Origin: Camarhynchus parvulus
Taxonomy: Eukaryota > Chordata > Aves > Passeriformes > Thraupidae
Length of the DNA: 64,000 nt
Assembly: GCF_901933205.1 (NCBI RefSeq)
Contig: NC_044577.1
Location: 744,001 to 808,000, forward strand
Reading direction: 5' to 3'
The notes under the pieces were generated by a model. It saw only the letters and a list, made by a program, of their open reading frames with translations. It was not told where the DNA came from and did not search any database. A program made the translations under genes and the position numbers. Below, piece after piece: positions 38,630 to 48,489 of the stretch. Each line of letters opens with the position of its first letter. Positions within the stretch are counted from its first letter, which is position 1.

Positions 38630-38805
38630 ACCCAGAGAGGGGCTGAGCACAGGAACAGGGAATGGTCCCAGCCCCAAGGCTGCCCGAGCTCCAGGAGCAT
38701 TTGGACAATGCCCTCAGGGGTGCACAGGGTGGGATTGTCGGGCTGTCTGTGCAGGGACAGGAGCTGGACTGGATGATCCTTGTGGGTCCTTCCAGCTCTC
38801 CCCAC
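38630..38805 (+). mobile_element. CR1 LINE 3' fragment (second subfamily)
   Basis: GAATGGTCCCAGCCCCAAGG, GCATTTGGACAATGCCCTCA, then GATCCTTGTGGGTCCTTCCA. Confidence 0.82.
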
Positions 38806-39284
38806 ATCCATCCTGTCACATTCACCCCAACTGGGGGTCAAATTTACAAACCAACTAAAAATCCTCAGGGAAAAGCCAACCCCAAAAGCTGCTCCTGTGG
38901 CACTGTCTCAAGCCAGTCCATCTCATTTTCTGCCTCCCCACACTGGAGCTCAGGAGCACAGTGAGCTCCTGCAAACCATTATGGATCCCCCAGCCAGGTG
39001 CCAAGAGGCTTTACAACCTGTTTGAATCTCCCAGGCATGTTCACACCTCTATAAAGCCAGTGCACAACTCGCTGCCAGCGCTGGAAAACCAAAACCAGCT
39101 GCAGGCCTGGGAAGGGAACGGTGCAGAACTGCCCCTCCTCACCTGCCCACAGCTCCACTCCACTGCACCTCGCCTGGAGAAGGTCTGGAAACATCCTCTG
39201 CTTTGGTTGGCTTTTCCATTTATTTATGCCTCTGGGAAAAGAATATTTTGGAACCAATGTTGAGGCCTATGGGGTAAACCCATA

Positions 39285-39400
39285 GGGTTCAGGAACAGGG
39301 CTTGGAGCAACTTGGGATAGTGGAAGGTGTCCCTGCCCATGACCTAGGTGAGATTTAAGGTCTCTTCCAACCCAAACCAAGCTGGGATTCTCTGATCTTT
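39285..39400 (+). mobile_element. CR1 LINE 3' tail
   Basis: GATAGTGGAAGGTGTCCCTG then CTCTTCCAACCCAAACCAAG. It lies antisense in the probable ASB1 3' UTR. Confidence 0.82.
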
Positions 39401-39968
39401 AAGGTCACATGTGGAAAATTACCTTTGCCAGTTGGAAGAGCATGGGAAGAAGAGCTAGCAAAGAAAAATCATTCAAAAAAATAAACTTGTAACACAGTGA
39501 CTTTACTTGAATCAGAAAAGTTAAAGCAAGTACCAATTATCACCTGAGATTTTCCCCAAGATCCTAAGGCATCATCATCTCTATCCTTCAACAATTCCTC
39601 TGCATTGAGGACAGCACTGGCTGACCCTGAGACCCCAACAAAAGGCGGCTGACTCCTGCAGAATGATTCTGCTGGGAGTTTGTGGCATGAAGAGCCACTG
39701 GAAGTGAAAGGAGCCCAGGCTGCTAGATGCAACACTGTGATTAGAAGCAAAAAATATCCCAACTCCTCAAAAAAACCCCACCTTTTTGTACCTTTTCCAT
39801 GATGCAAACAAACCAGACCTGTTATGTGGATCTGTGCGGGTTTTCTCTGGTCTTACCATGAGATATGGAGTAAAATGTAGGTAGGAACTTCTGGTTTTAT
39901 ATGCTGTGATGGGACAAATAGTAAAGTAGGAACACTTTCCCCACACAGAAATGCCACAGAGACCCCAG

Positions 39969-39987
39969 GTGTGTGTGTGTGTGTGTG
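39969..39987. repeat. GT microsatellite
   Basis: About nine GT units. Similar short runs lie at 20522-20539, 27371-27390 and, as AC, 58946-58968. Confidence 0.95.
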
Positions 39988-40260
39988 ACACAGATCAGTA
40001 ACAGAGGTTACACATTTGCCAACAGCCACAGGATATATTGTATTTGCTCCAGCAACACCCACACGCGTTTAGCAGCCTCTCCCCAAGGAGATAAGACACT
40101 GAATCACTGCACCCTAAATCTGGAGGAGAAAAAAAAAAAATCCACAGGAGCAGGGAATTATGTGCACTCCGTGAGGGAAAAAGAGGCAGGATTGGCACCT
40201 GGCTCTGTCAGGGCACTCATTTACCAAGTCAAACTGTCCCCAAAAGCAGCCAGCCGCCCT

Positions 40261-40394
40261 TTAACTGTGCTCATGGAGTAAAAATTGTTTAATGGGGTCT
40301 GGGATGGGAAGGCTGTGGATCAGATCCAGGCGGGATTTGCCAAGGGTTCTCCGCACTGCTATGCGGCACAGAGACAAGAGGCTCCGGGCGCGGC
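40261..40394 (-). CDS. ASB1: ASB1 coding exon 5 (SOCS box and stop)
   Basis: This exon is too short to stand out as an open frame. The acceptor is CCTTGCAG|GCCGC at 40395/40394. In phase with exon 4 it reads RARSLLSLCRIAVRRTLGKS and then the C-terminal block ending DPIKQFLLHEHS, with TAA at 40263-40261. SLLSLCRIAV fits the Elongin C-binding BC box and LPIP fits the Cul5-box LPxP motif. Residue spacing matches mammalian ASB1 without a gap, plus two extra C-terminal residues. Confidence 0.95.
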
Positions 40395-43300
40395 CTGCAA
40401 GGGAAAACACAGGGAAGCATTACTGGGGAAACAGAGAGGGAGAACAGCAACACGGAGGCAGGGAGGGAGAGCTGAGCGTGCACAAATCCTGCCCCGTGAG
40501 GAGGTCAAAGCTCCTGGGGTTTGGAGCAGATTTCCAACTTCATGGGCAGGCTGGAAGGGCTGGAGACCATGGAGGCCATCGCAGCAGGACCTGAGGGAGT
40601 GGCTGGAGCCGTGCCAGGGTGGGTTTAGGTTGGATTTTAGGAAAAGGTTCTTCCTCCAGAGGCTGCTGGGCACTGCCAGGCTCTCCAGGGAATGGGCACA
40701 GCCTCAAGAGCTCCAGGAGTGTTTGGACAATGCTCTCAGGGTGGGATTGTTGGGGGGTCTGTGCAGGGCTGAATGATCCCTGTGGATCCCTTCCAACTCC
40801 ACTGTTCTATTTGGATCATTTTAAAATTATGTCAACAGCACTGATGGCCAGCTCAGGCCTTTTCCCAACTTTCTTTTGAGGCCTTCCTTTGAGTCCATGG
40901 AGAGCTCTTCCAGCACAGGGACAAGAGGATGGTGGTGCCCATGTCGATTCAGGAACTGGACCTCCATGGCATAACTCCATTATCCCATATGCTCCACCTG
41001 AGAAGTCCCATTTGCCTCCTAAACCCAGGCCTAATGGAACTCCAGCTTATGTGAACCTCCCTCCTCAGAACCCCAGGCAGGTTTGAAAACCAGGCCCATG
41101 CAAAGCTGAGTAATCTGGGGATGTCAATTGTATCCCACAGTCTGAATCCCTTTGAAATTCTCTGGAGTTCAAGAGGGAAACTCCACTTCCACCCTGGTGC
41201 AAGCTGTGGCCTTCACCAGGCGGGTTTCCAACGTGCTGCACTTTTCCCCACCTTTTTCCACCACCATCCAAGCTTCCTCCTGCCCCTTTTTACCACTGTT
41301 TGTGGCTCTCCTTCCCAAAGAGTCTGTCCAGATTAAACTCCCTCCTGGATCCAGAGCCCAGGGTCACACAGGAGCAGCTGGGACACAGCTGTGTGGCTCT
41401 GGAGAACTGGTGATCTACAGCTCCAAAACCCAGCCCAGATAGGACCCCTACGCCTTGGAAAAGGCAATGGAAAAGAGCTGGGAGAGGTGAAAAAGGTGCA
41501 GTAACAGAGGTTGGGCTGCTGAAGGACTCGAGGGGACAACAAGGAAAAAAGGTACAAAATGCAACAGGGGAAAAAGGAGAGGAGAAGTCATTAATGCTTT
41601 GTTTGCCAGCTTGTTAGACCCCACTATCTACTTGCTGAAGGCCCTTGAAGCGAGGACACCAACACCCACCCCGACAGCTCACACAACCCCTCCAAAGCGC
41701 CCTCCAGCACCCACAACCCCACTCACCCCTCGCCTCTTTGAACACCTCCAGCGCCTCGGCGTTCACCTTGACCCTGCCCGTGGCCTCGAGCCCCAGGGCC
41801 TCCACCTTGACGAGGTTGAGATCGGCCCCGAAGTCGAACGAGCAGGCGCACGAAGGCGGGCTCGCAGCCGTGCCGCAGCACGGCGTCCAGCACGCACACG
41901 GGCGAGCCCCGCGAGAAGCCCTGCACGTTGATGGGCCCGCAGCAGTTGAAATCCGGGTCGGCTCCCGCCTGGAGCAGCAGGCGGAAGCAGGGCAGGTTGT
42001 GGTAGGCAGCGCTGATGTACAGGGGACACACCACCAGCGTGGTCAGCGGCCGCAGCGCCTGCCCCGGCCCGCGTGACGCCGGCTGGTGGTTCACGTCCAC
42101 GTCCGCGCCGTACCTGCGCCAGGGAGAGAAGGTTGGGAATGGCAAGGGATGAGGCTGGACACGTGTGGAGAGAGAACCTCTGGAACCCACCCATCCCCTC
42201 GGAAAGGGACATGGGCGTGCTGGTTGACAGCTGGTTGAACATAAGCCAGCAGTGTGCCTTGGTGGCCAAGAAGGCTAATGGCTGCTGCCTGCACTAGCTT
42301 GCCCTTCTGGTGGATTGTGTTTGCATGGCCAGGTTCTGGTGGTGGGAGGGTACAGGGGTGGTATTTTCAGAAGTTTCCCCCTTTAGAAGGAGGGAAGGTG
42401 GTTTTGAAGATCGATTCCACTTCTCATTACCCTGCTCTGATTTTGTGTGGCCAGCAGGAGCAGGGAGGTCATCCTGCCCCTGTCCTGGGCACTGGTGAGG
42501 TCACACCTCGAGTGCTGTGTCCCCTCAGTTTGGGAAGGATGTCGAGAAGGTTGAGCACATCCAGAGCAGGCCAATAAGGCTGGTGAGGGGTGGGAACACA
42601 AACCCTGTGAGGAACATTTGAGGAACTGGGGCTGTTTAGGGAGAGGAGGCTCAGAGGTGACCTTACACTCTCTACACCTTCTGAGGGAGGTTGCAGACAG
42701 GTGGGGTGGTCTCCTCCACCAGGCAGCACTGACAGAGCAGAGGACACAGTCTCCAGCTACCTCAGGGAAGGCACAGGTTGGATATGAGGAAAATATTGTT
42801 CACCCAAAGAATAATAAAGTACTGGGATGCTCTTCCCAGGGAGGTGGTAGAATCACCATCTCTGGATGTGTTTAAAAAAAGCCTGGGCATGGCACTTGGT
42901 GCTATAGTCTAGGTGAGGTGTTAGGGCACAGGTTGGACTCGATGATTTTAGAGGTCTCTTCCAACCTCTGTGATTATTCTGTGATCCCTACCCTCAGATG
43001 GGCCTGGCAGCACTTCTGAGTGGGGACAACACAGTGTGATCTCCCAGAGGCAAAGATGTTTCCCTGCCCACAAAAGCCTGGGATTTGGAGAGAGAAGGAA
43101 CAGCAACATCCTTGCCCTCCTGATGGATGTGGTATGCATGGTCAGGTTTTGGTGGTGGGAAGGTACAGGGGCGGTATTTTCAGAAGCTTCCCACATGTTG
43201 CTTCCCCATTGAGAAGGAGGGAAGGGTGGGGGAAGGTGTTTTTTAAGATTGATTCCACTTCTCATTACCCTGCTCTGTTTTTATTAGGGATAAATTAAGC

Positions 43301-46300
43301 TGATAGCCCTGAGTTTAGTCTGTTTTGCCTGTGATGGTATTTAGTGAGTGATCTCTCCCCTTGCTTATCTCCCCCACTTCTTATCTCTCCCATTCCTTAT
43401 CTCGACCCAGGAACTTTTAGCTGTATTTTCTCTCCTCTCGTGCCTTGGCACCAGGGATGGCTCAGCCCCGAGCCAGCACCACGTAATGCTGGATGCTAAT
43501 GAGCTGCCTGGGGAGCAGGGATGTTTCCAGATGACTCCACTGAAGAGGGATGCTGAAATAACTTCCCTACCAGGACAAAACGTGCCAAAAAAGCAACACA
43601 GGCGCTCGATCCCAAACAGCAGGGAAATGGAAACAGGAACCTGCACTCCACAGTGAAACATCCATGACAAACCCCTGCTCCTGAAGGAGCTGGAGGGGCT
43701 GGAATCTACTGGGGATTCCCTCAGACAGTAATTCCACGTCCCTCTCATGCAGCTTGGATGGGAAGAAGGAGGAAGACAGCACAGTCCCTAAGGAGTAGCT
43801 GGTTTTAATCCAAAGCCCTGTCCATTCTACCCATAGAGGGAAAGAAAGTTCCTTCACCCACCAGTCTCCCTCCCCAGATTGCAAACTGAGCACTCAGAGA
43901 ACCAGGTTTTTCCTAGACAGCATGATATTCCTTTCAGAATTTCATAAAACTAAGGAAAATACCTGGGGACAAATCCTACCTCAAAGCAGGCACAGTTCTC
44001 GCTGAAACAAGCGGGGACTGCTCCCCATCTGACAAATATTTAACCAAATCCTGCAGCTCTGAGCATGGCAAGAGTCTCATTCCAACTAAGCACACCCAGA
44101 ACAAGGGCTGAGAGACTCCTCTAAGAGCTGCAAATGGCACAAAGTGTATTCTTCCCCTTGAAATCAGATTACACAAGCATTTGGGCAGCATTATCTGTGC
44201 TGCTCTGGGACTTCCACAGGGCTGTTTAAAGGCCACTGCCTCCTGAGCAGACAGCAGATCCGCCTCCATTTCAGTCCCTTCTTCCCCCATTATTACCATC
44301 AAAATTCTCAGTGGAAGCCCTCAATCCAAAGCAAACCCCCAAATTCCACTTTTAGCAGGGTCAGGCACGCACCTGAGGGATGGGGGTGATCTGGCAGCTC
44401 TCTTTTCCCCAGTTTTAGCCTGGCAAAAGGATCCTCTCAGGTAGCAGTGGATCCCACCACAGCACGATCCCAAATTATCAGGAATGCCATTTATACCCTG
44501 GCATCAGAACCCTGAATATTTCCAGCAGCCTCCCAGGAAAATGGATCCCCACTCCACAGCCATGTGTGGATCTACTGTTCATGGGTGGGATTTCACCTCT
44601 TGCTTGCTTCAGCACTTGTAGGAATGCTCAGGGATCCCAACAGGATTTTCAAACCAGGTGATGTTTCCACACCTGCAGCACACCTGACTGGGTTCAGGTT
44701 CTCTCAAAATATTCCCTCCTATCTCAAGAAAGGTGTCTTCCTCGTTGCACTCTCCCAGCCAAATCCTGTAGATCTAACATTTTGAAAATCCCTGTAACAT
44801 AAAGGCTGCATTTTTCACTAAGTAACTCTGCACAGATCTTTGAAACCTCTACTCTGAGATATTTGAAATTTTGGGCAATCTGACAATTTGGTATTAGCTT
44901 AGCAGCCTTGGGAGAGACATTGCCTAATAAAAAGAGATTGGACAAACTCCAGTTAATTTTTAATCCTGAAAGTTGTCCAAAATCTTGCTTTCAATATTGC
45001 TGCTGAGCTATCCCAAGGAGCAGACACATAAATCAAGGCATCAGCCCTCCCTGTGCTGCTGAAATACCATTTGCTACATTTCACCCTGCCTGGGTGGAGA
45101 GAGCAGGGGAGATTTTTGGGAATGCAGAGAGCTGAACCCTGTATCAACAAGCCTGTGCTGATGGGAACATCCTCCTCTCAGCTTGCTGGGAAAGGAGCAA
45201 GGAGGGGGGAATTATCTCCCCTCCTTCCTCCAAGCAGTACTTGTACGAAAATTCAAAAAAGGAAGAAAATCCCCAAGGATTTTGAATATTTTCCCATTCA
45301 AATCCTTTTGTTATTTTCTAGCATTTGAGGTCATCAAAGGGATTCCTTCAATCTTCTTCTCTTTCACTGTTTCTCCCTACAACCTACATTTTTCCCATTA
45401 TCATCCCTTATTATTTGGCATCCACGGCCCACATAGCTGTCCAGAACAATCCCTTGGACAGAAATCTTCCCATTTAAAAAGAAGGAATAACCAGGGCACG
45501 ACTGGTTATTTCCTTCTTTTTAAATGGGAAGATTTAAAGGCAGAAGGAGCAATTCAAGTTCCCACAGCCTCCTGCTACGACTTGAGCCCTGCTGGTGCTG
45601 CCTGAGGGAAAACCCAACACCCCTGAGGGAAGTTTTCTGGGGGAATCCACCTCCCTTGTAACTCCAGTCATGGGCATGGAGGAAGTGGGGAGGATTGCAA
45701 GGTTTGCATGTGACTGGATGGCAGGCTCAGAACTAGAGATCCTCTCTTGGGCTTGGATTGGAACTGGTGTGAACAGCCCCGCGACGGGAAATCCAAGGAT
45801 GCCCCTTTGGCTACCTCTCCAGTCCAAGAGGCGTGGAGGCTGCAGCCAGGTGAGGAGGGAAGGCATCCCAAGGGAGCAGCAGGGGGAACGGCAGAGGCAG
45901 CCCCAGCTCTGACCTGATGAGCTCCTGCAGGATGTCGGCGCGCCCCACCCGCGCCGCGTGGTACACCGGGGTGCTGCGGTGGTGCCGGCTCCCGTTGGGG
46001 TCAGCGCCGGCCTTCAGCAGGATCTTGGCACACTCCAGGTGCCCGTTGACCACGGCCACGTAGAGAGCTGTCTGCCCCTTGACGTCCACCAGGTCGATCT
46101 GGGCCCCCTTGCGCAGCAGGAAGTCGACGCAGGGCCCGTGGCCGGCGGTGGCGGCGATGCGCAGCGGCGTGCAGGGCAGCCAGCCGCAGCACCACACCGA
46201 CTTCTCGTTGATCCGGCTGCCAGGGGAGGGGGAAAAACATGGTCAGAGCAGCCCCAATCCCTCCAGGAGGGTGCCCCCTGGGAGCCTGGGCACTGCCCAG

Positions 46301-48155
46301 GCTCCCCAGGGAATGGGCATGGCCCTGAGGCTGCCAGAGCTCCGTGAGCGCTGGAACAACGCTCTCAGAGATGCACAGGGCAGGATTGTTGTGTGTCTGT
46401 GCAGGGACAGGGCTTGGGCAGGATGATCCTGTGGGTCCCGCCCACTCAGGATATGATTCTCTGATTTCTGGCACTTTTAGCAGCCCCAAAAAGCTCCTGT
46501 CAATGACCTGACAGATGCTGCCTGGACAGGTGAAACAGAATCACCTGGCTGCTTGGACAGTGGGCTTTAGTTGTGCCAGGGGCTGCACACCTGCACAAAC
46601 CCTGCCTCAAAAATCACCTATAAAAAAATCATAACAATCTCTCCCCTCTGTCCCTTTTAAAGGGAGATGTCCCAAAGTGGCAGCCCAGAGAAGCTGTGCC
46701 CGCCCCATTCCTGGAAGTGTCCAAGTCCAGGCTGGACAGGGCTTGGAGATACCTGGCCCAGTGGAAGGTGTCCCTGCCCGTTTCCAGGGTTAGGATTAGG
46801 ATGAGCTTTCAGGTCCATATCTGCCTCCCAATTCAAAGACATCACTTCTCTGCTCACTCCATCACCTGTTGCATGGAGCTGTGGGCCCCACCCTCCTCTT
46901 CCTGTCAAACTCTGCTTTTTCCCCCAAAAAGCCCTCAGCCCAAGGGCCCCAAGGGCCCCAGCTGCCCAGGTAGCAGAGAGAAGGGCTGGCTCATTCTCAT
47001 TTTCATCATGCTGAAATAACACCTTTTTTTTTTTTTTTCGAGGCTGGGAAACATTTAGCACTCTAAGCAGATTTCTCCATGATGCAGGAAAATTAATTAA
47101 CTATCCCCACAGTCACAGGGTTAGCACTGGGCAGATTTTGTAACATGGGGTGTTTCAGGTTTACAGTTGATTATAATCCCTTTTGTATGTTTTCCCCATT
47201 ATCCGCAGGCTCCCGTTTTCCTGGTATCACATTCCTATCCTGATCTGCAAAGAGTTCATGCACAGCTGCCACAGCCTCACGAGCAGCTGTGAGATCTGCC
47301 TCCTGGGAAACCAGGGGAATGATCTGGGGGAAAGGGGAGCATCCTCCCGCCCTGACACCTCTCCCATAAAAACCCCCTTCTCTGGAATTGTCCAGGGCCA
47401 GGCTGGACAGGGCTTGGAGCAACCTGGGATAGTGGAAGGTGTCCCTGCCTGTGGCAGAGGGTGGGATAAGGTGAGCTTTAAGGTCCCTTCCTACCCAAAC
47501 CATGCTATGAAAAAACCGGATGAGATGGGGCTCACCAAAAGGAGCAGGCTGTGGGGACAGCAAGGACATTCTAGGAAACACCTCTCCCCAAAACCAGCAG
47601 GTGGGATGGGAGCCCCCAAAAGGTGCAGGCTGTGGGAACAGTGGGGAGAACATCCCGACACCTCTCACAAGAAAAAGGGCTGAGATGGGAGCCCCCAAAA
47701 GGCGCAGCTGTGAGGACGGCGAGCGCAGCATCCTCCCTGACACCTCTCCCACAGAAACCCCCATCCCTAGAAGTTTCCCAAGCCAGGCAGGAGGGGCTTG
47801 GCGCACCCTGGGAGCGGGGCAGGTGTCCCAGGGTGGCACTGGATGCTCTTTAAGGTGTGTGTGGCAGGCATGCCCACCTCTGGAAGCTCTCGTCCTGCAG
47901 CAGGCTGCGCAGCGTGGGCAGGTCGCCCACGAAGGCCGCGTCGTGCAGCCGGGTGTCCTCGCAGTGCTCCAGCGGGTGGTCGCAGAACTGCTCCCGCAGC
48001 CACTCCTTCAGGTTGCGACCTGCGCTGGAGAGAGGCACACGGCGGGTCAGAAAGGGCTGCGAAAGCGCTGGCAAAGCGCTGCGACCCCGCTGTCCCCCGG
48101 CACCCCCCTGCCCACGGTACCTGCCCGGGGCGGGCGCGTCCCCGCCCTCCGCCAT
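40261..48155 (-). CDS. ASB1: ASB1 gene, coding span from start to stop (5 coding exons)
   Basis: ASB1 is a substrate-recognition subunit of Elongin B/C-Cullin5-Rbx2 ubiquitin ligases: ankyrin repeats bind the target and the SOCS box recruits Elongin C and Cul5 (family knowledge). The CDS is exons 48155-48121, 48024-47878, 46216-45914, 42113-41727 and 40394-40261; introns are 96, 1661, 3800 and 1332 bp with phases 2, 2, 2 and 1. The spliced product is about 334 residues, against about 335 in mammals. Diagnostic stretches include AGRNLKEWLREQFCDHPLEH (exon 2), CCGWLPCTPLRIAATAGHG (exon 3), CPLYISAAYHN (exon 4) and DPIKQFLLHE (exon 5). About six ankyrin repeats fill residues 30-270, with the SOCS box at the C-terminus. 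One surplus base at 41837/41838 shifts the frame near residue 254. Without correction, translation would end at TAA 40289-40291 in exon 5, with the SOCS box lost. Identity is very secure; whether the frameshift is real is open. Confidence 0.96.
40530..40815 (+). mobile_element. CR1 LINE 3' fragment in ASB1 intron 4
   Basis: GGATTTTAGGAAAAGGTTCT, GTGTTTGGACAATGCTCTCA and CTGTGGATCCCTTCCAACTC in plus CR1 order, antisense to ASB1. Confidence 0.82.
40816..41726. other. Remainder of ASB1 intron 4
   Basis: No further gene or repeat recognised. The exon 4 donor closes it at 41726. Confidence 0.6.
41727..42113 (-). CDS. ASB1: ASB1 coding exon 4 (last ankyrin repeats, contains a 1-bp frameshift)
   Basis: The acceptor is GCGCAG|GTACGG at 42114/42113 and the donor GAGGG|GTGAGT at 41727/41726. 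It encodes YGADVDVNHQ, then VCPLYISAAYHNLPCFRLLL, DPDFNCCGPIN and VLDAVLRHGCEPAFVRLLV. After that the conserved reading DFGADLNLVKVEALG is found only in the next frame. The exon is 387 bp, one base more than the frame allows, and the extra A on the plus strand is one of 41837/41838. The frame-corrected tail ends NAEALEVFKEAR, matching ASB1. Local sequence is very GC-rich, so an assembly error is plausible. Confidence 0.94.
42150..42995 (+). mobile_element. Longer CR1 LINE fragment in ASB1 intron 3, interrupted
   Basis: Extends further 5' than the other copies: GGAAAGGGACATGGGCGTGC, CCAGCAGTGTGCCTTGGTGG, TGGGGCTGTTTAGGGAGAGG, GGACTCGATGATTTTAGAGG, ending near 42995. The reading frame is broken many times. 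An unrelated piece (42300-42440) sits where CR1 sequence is missing. Confidence 0.8.
42300..42440 (+). mobile_element. ERV-like fragment inside the CR1, copy 1
   Basis: Shares GGTGGTGGGAGGGTACAGGG, GGTATTTTCAGAAG and TTCCACTTCTCATTACCCTG with 43110-43290. It replaces the expected CR1 text between GCCAAGAAGGCTAATGG and GTGTGGCCAGCAGGAGC. Confidence 0.6.
43110..43460 (+). mobile_element. ERV-like fragment, copy 2, longer
   Basis: Same 5' text as 42300-42440, then TGCCTGTGATGGTATTTAGT and CTTATCTCGACCCAGGAACT, which I recall from the 3' part of avian ERVL-type elements. Truncated; no coding capacity. Confidence 0.5.
43461..45461. other. Rest of ASB1 intron 3, no feature seen
   Basis: Unique sequence without a recognised exon, repeat or RNA gene. 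Confidence 0.55.
45462..45535. repeat. Near-perfect 33-bp inverted repeat (hairpin) in ASB1 intron 3
   Basis: Left arm 45462-45494 and right arm 45502-45535 are reverse complements except for one extra T in the right arm; the loop is GGCACGA. Either strand would fold into a long stem. Confidence 0.97.
45914..46216 (-). CDS. ASB1: ASB1 coding exon 3 (central ankyrin repeats)
   Basis: The acceptor is GGCAG|CCGG at 46217/46216 and the donor ATCAG|GTCAGAG at 45914/45913. Its 303 bp encode residues 61-162, opening with SRINEKSVWCCGWLPCTPLR and closing with RVGRADILQELI. Three ankyrin repeats are visible: TPLRIAATAGHGPCVDFLL, GQTALYVAVVNGHLECAKIL and STPVYHAARVGRADILQEL. Frame is intact with no internal stop. 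Confidence 0.96.
46245..46460 (+). mobile_element. CR1 LINE 3' fragment in ASB1 intron 2
   Basis: GGAGCCTGGGCACTGCCCAG, CGCTGGAACAACGCTCTCAG and GATGATCCTGTGGGTCCCGC, second CR1 subfamily, antisense to ASB1. Confidence 0.8.
46675..46830 (+). mobile_element. CR1 LINE 3' fragment in ASB1 intron 2
   Basis: ATTCCTGGAAGTGTCCAAGT, CCAGTGGAAGGTGTCCCTGC, then a degraded end. Confidence 0.75.
47371..47515 (+). mobile_element. CR1 LINE 3' tail in ASB1 intron 2
   Basis: TTGTCCAGGGCCAGGCTGGA, GATAGTGGAAGGTGTCCCTG, GGTCCCTTCCTACCCAAACC. It lies inside the 80-bp tandem array that resumes at 47522. Confidence 0.85.
47522..47758. repeat. 80-bp tandem repeat, 3 copies, ASB1 intron 2
   Basis: GATGGG + CTCACC/AGCCCC + AAAAGG starts at 47524, 47605 and 47684. 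A partial unit (GAGCATCCTCCCGCCCTGAC) lies at 47335-47370, left of the CR1. Confidence 0.85.
47755..47860 (+). mobile_element. Degraded CR1-like tail next to exon 2
   Basis: CCTAGAAGTTTCCCAAGCCA then GGTGTCCCAGGGTGGCACTG align with the CR1 at 47371-47515. It ends about 20 bp from the exon 2 donor. Confidence 0.5.
47878..48024 (-). CDS. ASB1: ASB1 coding exon 2 (N-terminal region and first ankyrin repeat)
   Basis: The acceptor follows CTCTCCAG at 48025 and the donor is CAGAG|GTGGGC at 47878/47877. It encodes residues 12-60: AGRNLKEWLREQFCDHPLEH, then a first ankyrin repeat beginning TRLHDAAFVGDLPTLRSLLQ. Length is 147 bp, phase 2 at both ends. This block is nearly invariant in vertebrate ASB1 as I recall it, which anchors the gene call. 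Confidence 0.95.
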
Positions 48156-48489
48156 CGCGCCCCGCCGGCCCCGCTCTCTCGCCCTGCCCCGGTCCCTCCC
48201 TCGGCTCCTCCTTCCCGGCCTCCCTGCCCGGCCTGATTGGCCCCGCTTCGCTTCCTGATCCCCTTAAGGTGGATCCTCCCCGCGGCCTCTCGTCCCTCAG
48301 CCGCCCCATGCCGGCCCGGCCCGGCCGCTGGTTCCCCTCAGGGCGCGGCGGCTCCCGCTGCGGAGCCGGGACAGCGGGGGCACAGGCCGGACAGCTTCCC
48401 GCAGCGTTTGTGGGCTCCTTTCTCCCCGTTTCTGCTCATTTCACCGATCTTATCTCGGTTTTCCCGCAGCGCAGCTTCCGGCATCTTCG
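48025..48489 (-). promoter_or_regulatory. ASB1: ASB1 CpG-island promoter and 5' UTR
   Basis: Dense CpG and GC content begins in exon 2, covers intron 1 and exon 1, and continues about 330 bp upstream of the start codon. There is no obvious TATA box. A GCCGGAAG ETS-type site lies at 48475-48482 on the minus strand. The island stops abruptly where a CR1 fragment begins near 48490. The transcription start cannot be placed from sequence alone. Confidence 0.7.
48121..48155 (-). CDS. ASB1: ASB1 coding exon 1
   Basis: The start codon is at 48155-48153, read as MAEGGDAPAPG plus two bases of codon 12. MAEGG matches the ASB1 N-terminus. The context is a strong Kozak site, with G at -3 and G at +4. The donor is AG|GTACC at 48121/48120. 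The exon is only 35 coding bases and very CpG-rich. Reading straight through into intron 1 is open by chance, but splicing to 48024 restores the conserved GSAGRNLKEW junction. Confidence 0.9.

Larger units (their letters stand above)
39219..40260 (-). other. ASB1: Probable ASB1 3' UTR, extent uncertain
   Basis: The region follows the ASB1 stop on the minus strand. The first minus-strand AATAAA I see downstream is at 39224-39219, about 1 kb from the stop. A GT microsatellite (39969-39987) and a CR1 tail (39285-39400) lie inside. Without transcript data the true polyadenylation site cannot be fixed. Confidence 0.35.

Noticed and set aside
41599..42076. Open frames on the plus strand across 41.6-42.1 kb
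   Set aside because: Antisense shadows of ASB1 exon 4 in GC-rich sequence.
42150..42995. Functional CR1 reverse transcriptase remnant
   Set aside because: Only the far 3' part is present, with many frame breaks and an embedded foreign segment; no RT motifs remain.
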